Shown piece by piece: positions 9,498 to 18,684 of a stretch of DNA of 64,000 nucleotides. Both the position numbers and the translations under genes were made by a program. The notes under the pieces are model-generated. The model had not been told where the DNA came from, searched no databases, and saw only the letters and a program-made list of their open reading frames with translations. How positions within the stretch are numbered: the stretch's first letter is position 1; each line of letters opens with the position of its first letter. This DNA comes from Roseiterribacter gracilis (GTDB lineage: Bacteria; Pseudomonadota; Alphaproteobacteria; BOG-932; Roseiterribacteraceae). The stretch covers positions 3,472,001-3,536,000 of the forward strand of contig BOPV01000001.1 of assembly GCA_018332375.1 (NCBI GenBank). Direction: 5' to 3'.

Positions 9498-11035
9498 CGG
9501 CGCAGCAGACGGCAACTTCGCCGCGCCTGCGCGCGGACACGATCCGCGTGTCCGTGATTCTGGCCGCGACCCTGCTGGCGTTGGTGCCGTTGTTCGTCGT
9601 CGAGTCGCTGCCGCTGCACGACTATCCCAGCCATCTCGCGCGCATGTATGTGCTGCTGCAGGCGGGGCACGACGAGGTGCTCAACCGCTATTACGAAATC
9701 CATTGGGCGCTGATGCCCAACCTGGCGATGGACATATTGGTGCCGCCGCTGGCGCGCGCCATCGGGTCGGTCGAGCTGGCGGGAAAACTCTTCGTCGCGC
9801 TGACGATGCTGTTGCTCAGCTCGGGTACGATGTTCCTGCATGCCGCTATCCATCGCCGCGTGTCGCTGTGGCCGCTTCTGTCGGTCGTGCTGCTCTATAA
9901 CGGGATTCTCTGGTTCGGCTTTCTGAACTTCCTGTTTTCGCTTGGCCTGTTTCTGTGGGCGTTCGGAATCTTCGTGCGCACCCAGGATTGGCCCGTGATG
10001 TCGCGCGTGCCGCTGTGCGCGATTTTGTGCGTGATCCTGTTTGTCGCGCATTTATTCGGCTTCGCGCTGTTCCTGGTCGCGGTTGCGGGCTGGTCGTTCG
10101 GCCGGATGTGGGTGCGCGACCTGACCTTCCGTGGCGTCGTGCGCGAAGGCTTGCTGGTGCTGCCGGCGACGTTGCTGTGCCTAAGCCTGTTCCTGTTCGC
10201 GACACCGACCTCCAGCGTCGCGTCGGAAACCAGCTGGAGCGATCTACGGCGTCCCTGGCATTACATCGCCAAGCTGCAGGCGACCTTGTTCGCGGTCGAC
10301 TTCAACGACTCGCTGACCTTGGTTGCGGCGCTGCTGGTCGCATCGATCGTCGTGCTTGGATTCGTCGCGGGCTGGGTGCGGCTCGACCGGCGCATGGTGC
10401 CGGTGCTGGGTCTGTTGTCGCTGTGTTTCGCCGCCATGCCGATGATGGTGTCGTCGAGCTACTTTGCCTATCACCGCATGCCGATCGTGCTGGCCTTTGT
10501 CAGCGTGACCGCGCTCGACTGGACGGTGCGCGCGCCGGCGCGCGCATTGGCGGCGATCCTGTTCGCCTTCATCGTGCTGCGCGTCGAAGAAGTGTCGGTG
10601 CAGTGGCGCCAGCTCGACAACGACTTCGCGCCGATCCGCAGTGCGATGCGCACCTTGCCGAAAGGCACGCGGCTGACGACGGCGATGGCTGCACCACCAG
10701 GGTTGCCCGCGCCCGCGCTGCTGCACGTGCCGTCGCACATCGTGCTCGACGCGGACGGGTTCTATCCCGGCGTGTTCTCGTTCCCGGGCCAGCAGCCGAT
10801 CAACTTCACGCCCGCCTATGCCGAACTTGGCGGTCATATCGGTTCGCGCAGCATCTTCCACCGCTTCCCGCTGAACTTCGATTCGTACGGGCCGCAATTC
10901 GATCCGTTCGTGCCGACTTTGCTGGCGCAGTTCGACGTGCTGCTGACCTTCCAGGATTCGTATCTGACGTTGCCGCAGGGATTGGTGCTGCTGAAAGCGT
11001 CGGGGCCGTGGAAGCTCTATCGGCTTGCTCACTAG
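9494..11035 (+). CDS. Polytopic membrane protein of unknown function, coupled to the glycosyltransferase
   Basis: 513 residues with about nine to ten hydrophobic helices spread over residues 15-370 (for example near 16-35, 98-115, 127-160 and 175-200). A mostly soluble C-terminal part of about 140 residues contains PTLLAQFDVLLTFQDSY. The HDYPSHLARM segment between the first two helices resembles the acidic first loop of GT-C-type glycosyltransferases, but no motif is diagnostic. The ATGA overlap with the preceding gene indicates co-translation and a shared role in glycan or lipid-linked sugar transfer. The last codons (Ala-His-stop) lie inside a family A repeat. Confidence 0.75.
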   Translation: MTAQQTATSPRLRADTIRVSVILAATLLALVPLFVVESLPLHDYPSHLARMYVLLQAGHDEVLNRYYEIHWALMPNLAMDILVPPLARAIGSVELAGKLFVALTMLLLSSGTMFLHAAIHRRVSLWPLLSVVLLYNGILWFGFLNFLFSLGLFLWAFGIFVRTQDWPVMSRVPLCAILCVILFVAHLFGFALFLVAVAGWSFGRMWVRDLTFRGVVREGLLVLPATLLCLSLFLFATPTSSVASETSWSDLRRPWHYIAKLQATLFAVDFNDSLTLVAALLVASIVVLGFVAGWVRLDRRMVPVLGLLSLCFAAMPMMVSSSYFAYHRMPIVLAFVSVTALDWTVRAPARALAAILFAFIVLRVEEVSVQWRQLDNDFAPIRSAMRTLPKGTRLTTAMAAPPGLPAPALLHVPSHIVLDADGFYPGVFSFPGQQPINFTPAYAELGGHIGSRSIFHRFPLNFDSYGPQFDPFVPTLLAQFDVLLTFQDSYLTLPQGLVLLKASGPWKLYRLAH

Positions 11036-11185
11036 CCAGCAAACCGCCAAGACGCCAAGAGCGCCAAGGTTCGCCAAGAAAGCGAGCGCGCGACCGAGCA
11101 TTTCGCAAGTTCAGATGGGCTTCGCGCGTCGCGCTTTCTGTGACTCTTGGCGACCTTGGCGTCTTGGCGGTTTGCTTGTTCGTGA
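11029..11185. repeat. Family A dispersed repeat, short copy (A1)
   Basis: The left arm CAGCAAACCGCCAAGACG continues as 9-bp near-repeats of GCCAAGAGC. The right arm ends in CTTGGCGTCTTGGCGG followed by TTTGCTTG, the inverse complement of the left. The interior is shorter than in other copies and lacks the central CCTGACGCGCTTTGCGCG segment. The left edge supplies the stop codon of the upstream membrane-protein gene; the right edge lies 8 bp from the stop of the convergent DUF3052 gene. Confidence 0.9.
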
Positions 11186-11193
11186 CTCCGAGG

Positions 11194-11592
11194 TCAGCGC
11201 TTCTCTTTGCGTATAACAAGCTTCAACCCCGACCAGACCTCATTCACCGCGCAGACTTTGACGTCGACGAGATCGAGCGGGAAGGCGAGTTCGCGCACCG
11301 TGTCTTCGGTGACGTCGGTCGGAATCTTTGCAGCCTTTTTGTACCAGCTCACCCAGATCATGCCCGCAGGCGTGATCTCTTTGCGCGCGACCGCAAGTGA
11401 CTTGGCCAGTGCCGCGCGCGACGGGGCAAAGAGATGGATCAGGTCGAACGGCTTCTTGCCACCGAACGTTGCGTCGAGCCTGGGCGTGAACCAGCTCGCA
11501 TAGTCGTTTGGTGCGTCGATCAGCTTGGCGTTCGTCGCCGGCGTATAGCCAAGCTTCTTCGCCAGCGGCGTGCCGCTATAGCCGCTGGTCAC
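11194..11592 (-). CDS. DUF3052-family protein
   Basis: 132 residues: TSGYSGTPLAKKLGY at the N-terminus, FDLIHLFAPSRAAL in the middle and the MIWVSWYKKAAKI segment near residue 92 are typical of the DUF3052 family, which has no assigned function. The start is a GTG that shares GTGA with the stop of the MaoC-like gene. No ATG lies near it in frame, and the upstream open frame is antisense/overlap sequence. Co-transcription with the MaoC-like gene and xerC is likely. Confidence 0.8.
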   Translation of the reverse strand: MTSGYSGTPLAKKLGYTPATNAKLIDAPNDYASWFTPRLDATFGGKKPFDLIHLFAPSRAALAKSLAVARKEITPAGMIWVSWYKKAAKIPTDVTEDTVRELAFPLDLVDVKVCAVNEVWSGLKLVIRKEKR

Positions 11593-12035
11593 GCGGGCTT
11601 CGTCGCGAACATCACCGCGGCGCGCCATTGCAGCACGACTTCGTCTTCGTCGTTCAGCACTTCGATCAACTGGTTGGTGATGCCGAGGTTCGGCTTGCTG
11701 GCCAGCTTGCGCGCATTCTCGATCGACAAGCGCACGCGCAGATGGTCGCCAGCACGTACCGGCTTTTTCCAGCTCAGTTCGGTCAGGCCGGGCGAGCCCA
11801 TCGCAGCCGCTTCGCCGAACAGATGATCGACCACTTGCCGCATCGCTTGTGATGCGGTGTGCCAGCCGCTGGCGATCAGCCCGCCATAGATCGTGTCCTT
11901 GGCCGCATCCTTGTCGACGTGAAAGCGCTGCGGATCGTAGGCGGTGGCGAAGGTGAGGATCTGGTCTTCGGTGAAGCTGAACGAACCGCAATCGAACGTG
12001 GCACCGGCGGGAAAGTCTTCGAAGTATTTCGTCAT
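11589..12035 (-). CDS. MaoC-like hot-dog-fold dehydratase
   Basis: 148 residues with the R-hydratase/MaoC signature: FTEDQILTFATAYDPQRFHVD near residues 21-42 (catalytic Asp and His expected in YDPQRFHVD), then GLIASGWHTAS and a short C-terminal beta-sheet region. Single-domain members hydrate or dehydrate acyl-CoA thioesters. The start overlaps the xerC stop by 4 bp and the stop overlaps the DUF3052 start by 4 bp, forming a compact translationally coupled string. The substrate is unknown. Confidence 0.88.
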   Translation of the reverse strand: MTKYFEDFPAGATFDCGSFSFTEDQILTFATAYDPQRFHVDKDAAKDTIYGGLIASGWHTASQAMRQVVDHLFGEAAAMGSPGLTELSWKKPVRAGDHLRVRLSIENARKLASKPNLGITNQLIEVLNDEDEVVLQWRAAVMFATKPA

Positions 12036-12991
12036 GATGCCTTGGCGCGCGGATGCGCCGATTGATAGACGGCGAGCAACTGCTCGGTTTCGACTGCGGT
12101 GTAGCGCTGCGTCGTCGACAGTGACGCATGGCCCAGCAATTCCTGAATCGCGCGCAGGTCGCCGCCCGCCGACAGAAGATGCGTCGCAAAGGAATGGCGC
12201 AACGCGTGCGGCGTCGCGGTCTCGGGCAGTTGCAACTGCCGGCGCAACTCGCGCATGCGCCGTTGCGCAACGCCCGCATCCAGACGCTTGCCTTTGGCGC
12301 CGACGAACAACGGCGCGTCAGGGCCGCCCGCATAGGGCAGCGCGTCGACATAGGCGGACAGTGCAGCCGCAACCGCGGGCAGGACCGGCACGCGCCGTTC
12401 CTTTTTGCCTTTGCCAAGCACGGTCAGCGCATCGCCCAACGGCACGGTGCGCCGGTTGAGCGACAAGGCTTCGTCGATACGCAGGCCACAGCCATAGAGC
12501 AGCGTGAACAAGGCCGCGTCGCGTTTGCCCAGCCAGTCGTCGGTCGGATGATCGTCGGCATTGGCCAGCAGCGCTTCAGCGTCGAGCTGGGTCAGCGGTT
12601 TCGGAATCGATTTCGGCAGTTTCGGCGCGCGCATCGTGCCCAGCGCCGCATTGTGCAAGGTGCCGTTCTTGTCGAGAAAGCGGAACAGGCCTTTGACCGA
12701 CGACAGCGCGCGCGCCCTGCTGGTCGCAGCCGCACCGTCGCGCGCCAGCGCGGCACTCCACGACCGGAACTCGGCCAAGGTCGCATTGCCAAGATCGGCC
12801 AGCGCAACGTTGCGCCCGTGATGCTCGGCCAGAAAGCGCAGAAAGCGATCGACGTCGCCGGTGTAGCTGTCGAGCGTATGCGCCGACAGGCGCCGCTCGC
12901 TTTGCATCCACCGTCGCCACGCGTCACGCGCTTCTATCAAATCCCCTGCGTAGGCAGGGGTCCATTCCGGGGTTTTTCGCGCTTTCGGCAT
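12032..12991 (-). CDS. xerC: Tyrosine recombinase XerC
   Basis: Chromosome-dimer resolution recombinase. It has an N-terminal SAM-like core-binding domain (about 20-110) and a C-terminal catalytic domain with R171 (CGLRIDEAL), a Lys near 194-196 (LGKGKKERR), H262/R265 (HALRHSFATHLL), H288 (LLGHASL) and nucleophile Y297 (STTQRYTAV), so the catalytic set is complete. Position among DUF484, transaldolase and priA is classic for alphaproteobacteria. Residues about 9-18 (EWTPAYAGDL) are encoded by a family B palindrome. If the Met at residue 29 were the true start the repeat would be 5' untranslated, but the usual N-terminal helix begins before it. Confidence 0.93.
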   Translation of the reverse strand: MPKARKTPEWTPAYAGDLIEARDAWRRWMQSERRLSAHTLDSYTGDVDRFLRFLAEHHGRNVALADLGNATLAEFRSWSAALARDGAAATSRARALSSVKGLFRFLDKNGTLHNAALGTMRAPKLPKSIPKPLTQLDAEALLANADDHPTDDWLGKRDAALFTLLYGCGLRIDEALSLNRRTVPLGDALTVLGKGKKERRVPVLPAVAAALSAYVDALPYAGGPDAPLFVGAKGKRLDAGVAQRRMRELRRQLQLPETATPHALRHSFATHLLSAGGDLRAIQELLGHASLSTTQRYTAVETEQLLAVYQSAHPRAKAS

Positions 12992-13017
12992 GATGGGCCC
13001 CTGCCTTCGCAGGGGCT
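12939..13017. repeat. Family B palindrome pair at the xerC start
   Basis: Two short palindromes lie head to head: CCCCTGCGTAGGCAGGGG with flanking TCCATT at 12939-12966, and GGGCCCCTGCCTTCGCAGGGG at 12990-13017. The first lies within the xerC coding region, the second spans its probable ribosome site and abuts the DUF484 stop codon. A hairpin here could affect xerC translation. Confidence 0.85.
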
Positions 13018-13741
13018 ACCGCTGCGGCGGCAGATCCAGCTCGGCGCGCAGTCGCAGTTCGACGGTGCGTGCCAGAAAGCCGACCAGCTCGGTGCCTTGG
13101 CCGGGATGGAACATCGCGGCGTCGCGGCTGCCGAACGCCAGCAACCCGACCGGCGCCAGGCGAGAGATTTCGAGTTTCAGCAGCGCTTCGCTTTTCACCA
13201 GGCCGGCGCCTTCGCCGTACAGCGACGGGTCGCCGTCGATGTGATCGCGCAAACGGATCTTGCGCCCGTCGAGCCAGCGTTCGGTGGTGCCCTGCGGCAC
13301 AACCCGAATGCCCGATCCGTGCACGTGCGGAATGTTGTCGCCGTTGGATTCGACCACCAAGGTCGCAACGTCGAGATCCAGCACGACCGCAAGATCGGTT
13401 GTGATCGACTGCAGCAGCCCGGCCAGATCGCGCGCTTCGAGCAGCGCCAGCACGGCCGCATGCACGCGCGTCTGGTTCAACAGATTGTCGCGCGCGGTGA
13501 CGATCAGATCGTGCTGGTCGCGCGTCATGCCGTCGATGTCGCGCTGCAGGCGCTCGACCATGTAGTGCTGGAAATCGACGACGCCGTTGCCGCGATGGCG
13601 CTTCGGCGCCTCAAGATGGCGCAACAACTCGGAATGCTTGTTGAAGAAATCAGGGTGAGCGCGGAGAAACGCGGCGACGACGTCGGCGCTGAGATCGATA
13701 TCCGCCGGGCGCAGCGCGCCGGCTTCTTCGGTCTTTCTCAT
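13016..13741 (-). CDS. DUF484-family protein (GAF-like)
   Basis: 241 residues. The N-terminal [21 protein letters not shown] is the hallmark of DUF484; a coiled segment (about 55-90) and a GAF-like domain (about 90-230) follow, with [29 protein letters not shown] near the end. DUF484 proteins sit beside xerC in many proteobacteria, as here. Function is unknown; the GAF fold suggests ligand sensing. The start ATG overlaps the transaldolase stop by 4 bp (ATGA). Confidence 0.88.
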   Translation of the reverse strand: MRKTEEAGALRPADIDLSADVVAAFLRAHPDFFNKHSELLRHLEAPKRHRGNGVVDFQHYMVERLQRDIDGMTRDQHDLIVTARDNLLNQTRVHAAVLALLEARDLAGLLQSITTDLAVVLDLDVATLVVESNGDNIPHVHGSGIRVVPQGTTERWLDGRKIRLRDHIDGDPSLYGEGAGLVKSEALLKLEISRLAPVGLLAFGSRDAAMFHPGQGTELVGFLARTVELRLRAELDLPPQR

Positions 13742-14418
13742 TCGGCGGCTGCCTTCGATTTGGGGAGAATCGACTGACCCGTCTTGGCCCAGTCCGCGAC
13801 GAACTGCGCCAGGCCCTTGTCGGTCAACGGGTGCTGGTACAATTGGCGCAGCACCGACGGCGGCATGGTCGCAACATGCGCGCCCATCTTGGCTGCTTCG
13901 ATGATGTGAATCGGATTGCGGATCGACGCGACCAGCACCTCGGTATCCAAGTTCGGATACTGCGCGTAGATGGTGCAGATGTCGGCGATCAATTCCATGC
14001 CGTTCTGGCCCACATCGTCGAGACGGCCGACGAAGGGTGAGATGAACGTTGCGCCCGCCTTGGCCGCAAGCAGCGCCTGCGCCGCCGAGAAGCACAGCGT
14101 GACGTTGACCATCGTGCCGGCGTCGGACAGCGTTTTGCAGACTTTGAGACCGGCGGGCGTCAGCGGCACTTTGACCGCGACGTTCGGCGCCAAGGTCGCC
14201 AGGTACTTGCCTTCGGCGAGCATCGAGTCGAAATCGGTCGAGGCGACTTCGGCCGAAACCGGGCCGGGCACGACGTCGCAGATTTCGCGCACGAGCTGGA
14301 CGAAATCGCGGCCGCTTTTCGCGACGAGCGAGGGATTGGTGGTCACGCCGTCAAGCAGGCCGGTGTCAGCCAGGTCCTTGATCTCGGACAGGTCGGCGGT
14401 GTCGATGAAGAACTTCAT
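13738..14418 (-). CDS. fsa: Transaldolase / fructose-6-phosphate aldolase-like enzyme
   Basis: 226-residue class I aldolase of the short transaldolase subfamily. [16 protein letters not shown] opens the barrel, VTTNPSL follows near residue 25, and the Schiff-base lysine is K83 in NVAVKVPLT. The segment [29 protein letters not shown] is strongly conserved in the family. The start was placed at MKFF because homologues begin there; an upstream in-frame ATG would add 18 unrelated residues. Acts in the pentose phosphate pathway. Divergent from priA, 18 bp apart. Confidence 0.93.
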   Translation of the reverse strand: MKFFIDTADLSEIKDLADTGLLDGVTTNPSLVAKSGRDFVQLVREICDVVPGPVSAEVASTDFDSMLAEGKYLATLAPNVAVKVPLTPAGLKVCKTLSDAGTMVNVTLCFSAAQALLAAKAGATFISPFVGRLDDVGQNGMELIADICTIYAQYPNLDTEVLVASIRNPIHIIEAAKMGAHVATMPPSVLRQLYQHPLTDKGLAQFVADWAKTGQSILPKSKAAAE

Positions 14419-14436
14419 GGTGACGCACCCTACTCG

Positions 14437-16656
14437 ATGACTGACCGGATCTCCACATTCCCAGCGCTGCAAAAGCAGCGCGTCAGCGTCTTGCTGCCCT
14501 ATCCGTTTGAGGAGCCGTTCGATTATGCGGTGCCCGCCGGGATGGAGCTTGGCGTCGGGGACTATGTCCGCGTGCCGCTTGGCCCCCGCGAGACGGTCGG
14601 CGTCGTGTGGGACAATCGTGAAACGACTGATTCGCGAATCGATTCAAAGCGATTGAAATCGGTCGCAGGCCGCTTTGACGCGCCGCCGATGCCAGCCGCA
14701 ACACGGCGCTTCGTCGAATGGGTCGCGTCCTACACGGTGGCGCCGACCGGCGCGGTGTTGCGTATGGCGCTGTCGTCGACCGGCGGGCTCGAACCGCCGC
14801 GCGCGGCCGTCGCATTTCGCATCGGCACCGTGCCGGACGATTTCAAACGCACTGCAGCACGCAACCGTGTGTTGTCGATCGCCCAGGATGGTCTCGCGCG
14901 CAGCGCGGCAGAATTCGCCGACCTCGCCGGCTGCGGTCTCGCGGTCGTGCGCGGTCTGGCCGACACAGGCGCGTTGCAAGCCGTGTCGGTCCCGCCGCGC
15001 ATGCCGGCCGCCGACATTGACGGCAACTTTCCTGGTCCCGCACTGGCGCCGGATCAGCAACAAGCCGCCGACGCGCTGGTCGGTCATGTCGGCAAAGGTT
15101 TTTCCGTCACCTTGCTCGACGGTGTGACGGGGTCGGGCAAGACCGAAGTCTATTTCGAAATGGTCGCGGCTGCGTTGCGCGCGGGCAAACAGGCCTTGGT
15201 GCTGCTGCCCGAAATCGCGCTGTCGGCGCAGTTCCTGCAGCGCTTCGAACGCCGCTTCGGCACGCGTCCGGCCTTGTGGCATTCCGACGTCGGCTCGACC
15301 CAGCGCCGTCTGGTGTTTCGTGGTGTTGCCGAAGGTCAAACCAAAGTCGTGGTCGGCGCGCGCTCGGCGTTGTTTCTGCCGTTCCCCGACCTGGGCGCAA
15401 TCATCGTCGATGAAGAACATGAATCGGCGTTCAAACAAGAAGACGGCGTCATCTATCACGCGCGCGACATGGCGATCGTGCGCGCCTCGATCGAACAAGT
15501 GCCGATCGCGCTTGTGTCGGCGACGCCGTCGCTCGAATCGATCGTCAATGTCGAAATCGGCCGGTTTGCAAAACTCGACCTGCCGTCGCGGCACGCAGGC
15601 GCGCAGAAACCGGCAATCGAATTGGTGGATCTGCGCAAAGACCCGCCGCCCAGAAACCGCTTTCTGTCCAAGAGCGTGATCGAAGCAATCAGCGAGACGC
15701 TAGCGCGCGGTGAACAGGCGATGCTGTTCCTCAACCGCCGTGGCTACGCACCGCTGACCTTGTGCCGCACCTGTGGACATCGGCTCAAATGTCCCAACTG
15801 CACCGCGTGGCTGGTCGAACATCGCTTTCACCGCATTCTGCTGTGCCACCATTGCGGCCACACCGAACGCCAGCCCGAGCATTGCGAGAATTGCGGCACC
15901 GCCGACAGTTTCGCTGCGGTCGGTCCCGGCATCGAACGGATCGCGGAAGAAGCCGGTGCGCTCTGGCCCGACGCGCGCACGATCTTGTTGGCCAGCGACA
16001 CGGTGGGCAGCGGGATCGGGCAGGGGCCGGCCGCGCTCGATGAAGCAATCCGCAAAGTGCAGGCGCATGAAATCGATCTCGTCATCGGCACGCAGATCGT
16101 CGCCAAGGGGCATCACTTTCCGATGCTGACGCTCGTCGGGGTGGTCGACGCCGACCTCGGTCTCGCCGGCGGCGACCTGCGCGCATCGGAACGCACCTAC
16201 CAACTGCTGCATCAAGTTGCGGGCCGCGCTGGTCGTGCCGAACGTCCGGGACGCGTGCTGGTGCAAACCTGGATGCCCGAACATCGCGTGATGCAAGCGC
16301 TGGTCTCAGACCGCCGCGACGCCTTCCTGCGCGTCGAAGCCGAAGAACGGCAGATGGCCAAGATGCCGCCCTATGCGCGGCTGGCTGCGTTGATCGTGTC
16401 AGGCCCCGATCAAAGCGAAGTCGACGTCGTCGCGCGCGAACTGGCCAAAGCCGCGCCGCGCAACGAGCACGTCCAAGTACTCGGCCCCGCGCCCGCACCT
16501 TTGGCTCTACTGCGCGGCCGGCATCGCCGGCGTTTGTTGTTCAAGGCACGCAAGGACGTGCACGTGCAGCCGCTGCTGCGCCTGTGGCTGGATCAGGTCG
16601 ACATCCCGAACAGCGTTCGGGTGCAGGTGGATGTGGATCCGTATTCGTTTTTGTGA
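14437..16656 (+). CDS. priA: Primosomal helicase PriA
   Basis: Replication-restart 3'-5' DNA helicase. 739 residues with an N-terminal 3'BD/winged-helix region (about 10-200), Walker [13 protein letters not shown] near residue 230, DEAD-box variant [15 protein letters not shown] near 325, and four zinc-binding Cys pairs ([24 protein letters not shown]) at about 440-490. Helicase motif V/VI regions are [13 protein letters not shown] and [14 protein letters not shown]. The C-terminus ends [11 protein letters not shown]. Its last 27 codons have a divergent, frame-shifted second copy 1.2 kb downstream, which suggests an insertion at this site. Confidence 0.96.
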   Translation: MTDRISTFPALQKQRVSVLLPYPFEEPFDYAVPAGMELGVGDYVRVPLGPRETVGVVWDNRETTDSRIDSKRLKSVAGRFDAPPMPAATRRFVEWVASYTVAPTGAVLRMALSSTGGLEPPRAAVAFRIGTVPDDFKRTAARNRVLSIAQDGLARSAAEFADLAGCGLAVVRGLADTGALQAVSVPPRMPAADIDGNFPGPALAPDQQQAADALVGHVGKGFSVTLLDGVTGSGKTEVYFEMVAAALRAGKQALVLLPEIALSAQFLQRFERRFGTRPALWHSDVGSTQRRLVFRGVAEGQTKVVVGARSALFLPFPDLGAIIVDEEHESAFKQEDGVIYHARDMAIVRASIEQVPIALVSATPSLESIVNVEIGRFAKLDLPSRHAGAQKPAIELVDLRKDPPPRNRFLSKSVIEAISETLARGEQAMLFLNRRGYAPLTLCRTCGHRLKCPNCTAWLVEHRFHRILLCHHCGHTERQPEHCENCGTADSFAAVGPGIERIAEEAGALWPDARTILLASDTVGSGIGQGPAALDEAIRKVQAHEIDLVIGTQIVAKGHHFPMLTLVGVVDADLGLAGGDLRASERTYQLLHQVAGRAGRAERPGRVLVQTWMPEHRVMQALVSDRRDAFLRVEAEERQMAKMPPYARLAALIVSGPDQSEVDVVARELAKAAPRNEHVQVLGPAPAPLALLRGRHRRRLLFKARKDVHVQPLLRLWLDQVDIPNSVRVQVDVDPYSFL

Positions 16657-16661
16657 GCGCG

Positions 16662-17846
16662 CTAGTGCGCCGCCCGGCTCGCACGAAAACTGAGCTTGTC
16701 AACGAAGACACGGCCGATTCCGATGAATGGAATCGGATCGAGATGAACGCCAACTTCCCATTGGTTGCCCCGATCCAGAATGCTGACCGCTTTGACTGCG
16801 ATCGTCGCTCCTCTTCCTCGATACAGCTGTGCGACATGCTCTTCCGCGACCGAGGCGGCTTTCAGTTCATCGTCGCTCTGCGGTACATGGCGCTCCGCGC
16901 CGGGGGCGATGGCGTACTGCCCGAAGCCGCGTCGTTCATCCTGCGCGATCTGCTGATCAGGAGCGTAATACCCCATTGAGCTGCTCGGTTGATCGACAAG
17001 CCAGCCGTCCAGCACCAGCCGCTCTGTCATCTCGCTAAAAAGGCGCGGCGGTTCATTGGCAACTTCGATCACGCCCCATTTGCCGAAATGATCGCGCAAG
17101 GCCGCTCGAATCGGCTTCAGCACGGAATGGCATGGCTCGGGTGGTCCGTCGCCGTATACACAGGTTATGCCGATGGGGACCGTGACGCCCCACAGCGCGA
17201 AAACCTTGCCGGCAAGAATCACACGACCCTCGTCGTCGATTTCCTCTGGCTTGCCCCAGATGACTTGCTGCGGCACCGGTGTCGCACGATGCACCAGCGC
17301 CACGCCAAGGCTGGACGGATCGATTTCTGAAGTTGGTGCTCGTTGCGCACTTGTTCGTATGTGCGGCGAACCGATAACGACTTTCCAGATGCCGCGCCGC
17401 TCGCGCTTCGCGGTCGCCATGGCAGTGGCGTAGTAGCCGTTCGAGATCGCTGGCGCGTCGAGCAGCCAACCCTGCGCGACGAGATATTCCGACATCTCGG
17501 TGAAAAGATGACTCGGCTCATGTCGCGACATCAGGACAGAGGTCCATTTGCCTGCGTACGCAAGCAGGGTTTCCCGAATCTTCGGCAGCGCTAGTTGTTC
17601 GCAAGGAACCGGTGTCTTCGGCTCGTCTTCGTTGCGACATTTCAATCCCATTGGCAGCGTCACGCCCCATAGCTTCTGCGGCACGACCTGCATCCAGACA
17701 CGCCCGTCGTCATCGACTTTTTTCGGGCGCCCCCATTCGACTAAGATTGGCACGGGTTCAGCGCTGCGTGTTTCGTTGGCCTGCGCATGCGCGCCGGTCG
17801 TGAAAACCATTCCTAGCAGTGCGCAAACTCGGCCCGTGCGTTTCAT
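16662..17846 (-). CDS. Exported protein with two degenerate SNase-like repeats
   Basis: 394 residues with a signal peptide (MKRTGRVCALLGMVFTTGAHAQA). Two similar halves are visible. Each begins with a WGRPKKVDDDGRVWM / WGKPEEIDDEGRVIL strand, continues through LWGVTLPMGLKC / LWGVTVPIGITC, then AGKWTSVL / FGKWGVIEV, and ends in a GWLLDAP...NGYYATA / GWLVDQP...MGYYAPD helix. The KRERRGIWK stretch after the first repeat resembles the C-terminal helix of thermonuclease-fold proteins, but the catalytic Arg/Glu set is not recognisable, so this is distant structural similarity at best. A unique C-terminal region (about 320-394) follows. Only 5 bp separate its stop from priA, and it appears to lie on an inserted segment. 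Confidence 0.65.
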   Translation of the reverse strand: MKRTGRVCALLGMVFTTGAHAQANETRSAEPVPILVEWGRPKKVDDDGRVWMQVVPQKLWGVTLPMGLKCRNEDEPKTPVPCEQLALPKIRETLLAYAGKWTSVLMSRHEPSHLFTEMSEYLVAQGWLLDAPAISNGYYATAMATAKRERRGIWKVVIGSPHIRTSAQRAPTSEIDPSSLGVALVHRATPVPQQVIWGKPEEIDDEGRVILAGKVFALWGVTVPIGITCVYGDGPPEPCHSVLKPIRAALRDHFGKWGVIEVANEPPRLFSEMTERLVLDGWLVDQPSSSMGYYAPDQQIAQDERRGFGQYAIAPGAERHVPQSDDELKAASVAEEHVAQLYRGRGATIAVKAVSILDRGNQWEVGVHLDPIPFIGIGRVFVDKLSFRASRAAH

Positions 17847-17854
17847 GGTGGCAT

Positions 17855-17937
17855 GCTGCGTCAGCAGCTGGATCAGGTCCAGGTCCCCAACCGGCGGGCT
17901 CGCACGCGTGGACGTGGACCCGTACAGCTTCCTCTGA
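17855..17937 (+). pseudogene. Second copy of the 3' end of priA (remnant)
   Basis: CTGGATCAGGTC and the final codons for VDVDPYSFL followed by TGA match the end of priA at 16575-16656. The two copies differ mainly at third codon positions (gat/gac, ccg/ccc, tcg/agc, ttt/ttc) and by one extra base in the middle that shifts the frame. There is no start, so this is not a gene. It is most simply the end of another priA allele left where a segment of about 1.2 kb now intervenes. Confidence 0.75.
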
Positions 17938-17967
17938 CAAGCTGTCACGCAACCCGGGAGAACACCG

Positions 17968-18249
17968 ATGGCCGTCCTGACTGACCAGCAGCAACTGATC
18001 CTCGAAACACGCTTTGCCGGCGAGCGTAAGAATCTCGGCATCGCCTATCTGCTGCTGTTCATCACCATCGTCGGTCACAATCTCTATCTCGGCCGCATCG
18101 GTCGTGCCGTCGTGCAGTTCCTGCTGTGCTGCGTGTTGATCGGATTCATCTGGGTGCTGTTCGACATCTTCACGCTGCCGAGCACGGTCGAGCAGATCAA
18201 CGACGAGCGCCGCCGCAAGATCGCGATGGAGCTGATTGGGGCGATCTGA
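17968..18249 (+). CDS. Small TM2-like membrane protein
   Basis: 93 residues. An N-terminal amphipathic stretch precedes two hydrophobic helices (about 27-43 and 48-68), linked by a short turn containing YLGRIGRAV, with FDIFTLPSTVEQIN after the second. This arrangement (a turn with GxxGRxxxQF between two helices, then D-x-F/I-x-LP) is that of TM2-domain proteins. An ATG 17 nt after a GGGAGA-like ribosome site was used. Role unknown; it lies downstream of the displaced priA tail. Confidence 0.75.
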   Translation: MAVLTDQQQLILETRFAGERKNLGIAYLLLFITIVGHNLYLGRIGRAVVQFLLCCVLIGFIWVLFDIFTLPSTVEQINDERRRKIAMELIGAI

Positions 18250-18267
18250 GGCGCGTCGTCCAGGCGT

Positions 18268-18684
18268 CTACTTCGATGGCTTCTTCAAACGGATGCTGCC
18301 CGCGCGTGTGACTTGCTTGCGTCCGCTCTTTGCGGCCGGCGCAGGCGGTGCACGCATCGCGCTTTCTCCCAACTCGGCGCCGTGCGCGGCGGCGTATTTG
18401 CGCAGGATTGCGTTTACCTGAGTCTGCCAGCCGCGGCCTTTGTTGCGGAACCAGGTCAACACGTCCGCGTCGACGCGCAGTGAAATCATCTGCTTGGGTT
18501 CGGGTAGCACGAGTGTCGCGTTGCGAAACCATTCGGCATCGAGGATCGGTGCCGCATCGGGATCGCTGGCGATCGCAGCTTCGATATCTGCGTCGGTCAG
18601 CTTGTCGACCGCGGCCCAATTAGTCTTGCCGCGGCCGACGCGTGCATCGCTAAGCGAGATTCTCGTAATCTTTGACTTCTTCAT
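18268..18684 (-). CDS. brnA: BrnA-family antitoxin
   Basis: 138 residues. The centre carries TNWAAVDKLTDADIEAAIASDPDAAP, then PKQMISLRVDADVLTWFRNKGRGWQTQVNAILRKY: the ribbon-helix-helix DNA-binding core with the R-V-D-x-D-V-L-x-W-F-R signature of BrnA antitoxins. A basic tail of about 35 residues is longer than usual. Its start lies 35 bp inside the end of the toxin gene, so translation is coupled. BrnA is expected to neutralise BrnT and repress the operon. Confidence 0.88.
   Translation of the reverse strand: MKKSKITRISLSDARVGRGKTNWAAVDKLTDADIEAAIASDPDAAPILDAEWFRNATLVLPEPKQMISLRVDADVLTWFRNKGRGWQTQVNAILRKYAAAHGAELGESAMRAPPAPAAKSGRKQVTRAGSIRLKKPSK

Noticed and set aside
11029..11185. 9-bp tandem GCCAAG units as a possible microsatellite or minisatellite
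   Set aside because: The units occur only in the arms, inverted at the other end, and the same structure recurs at five other loci, so a dispersed element explains them better.
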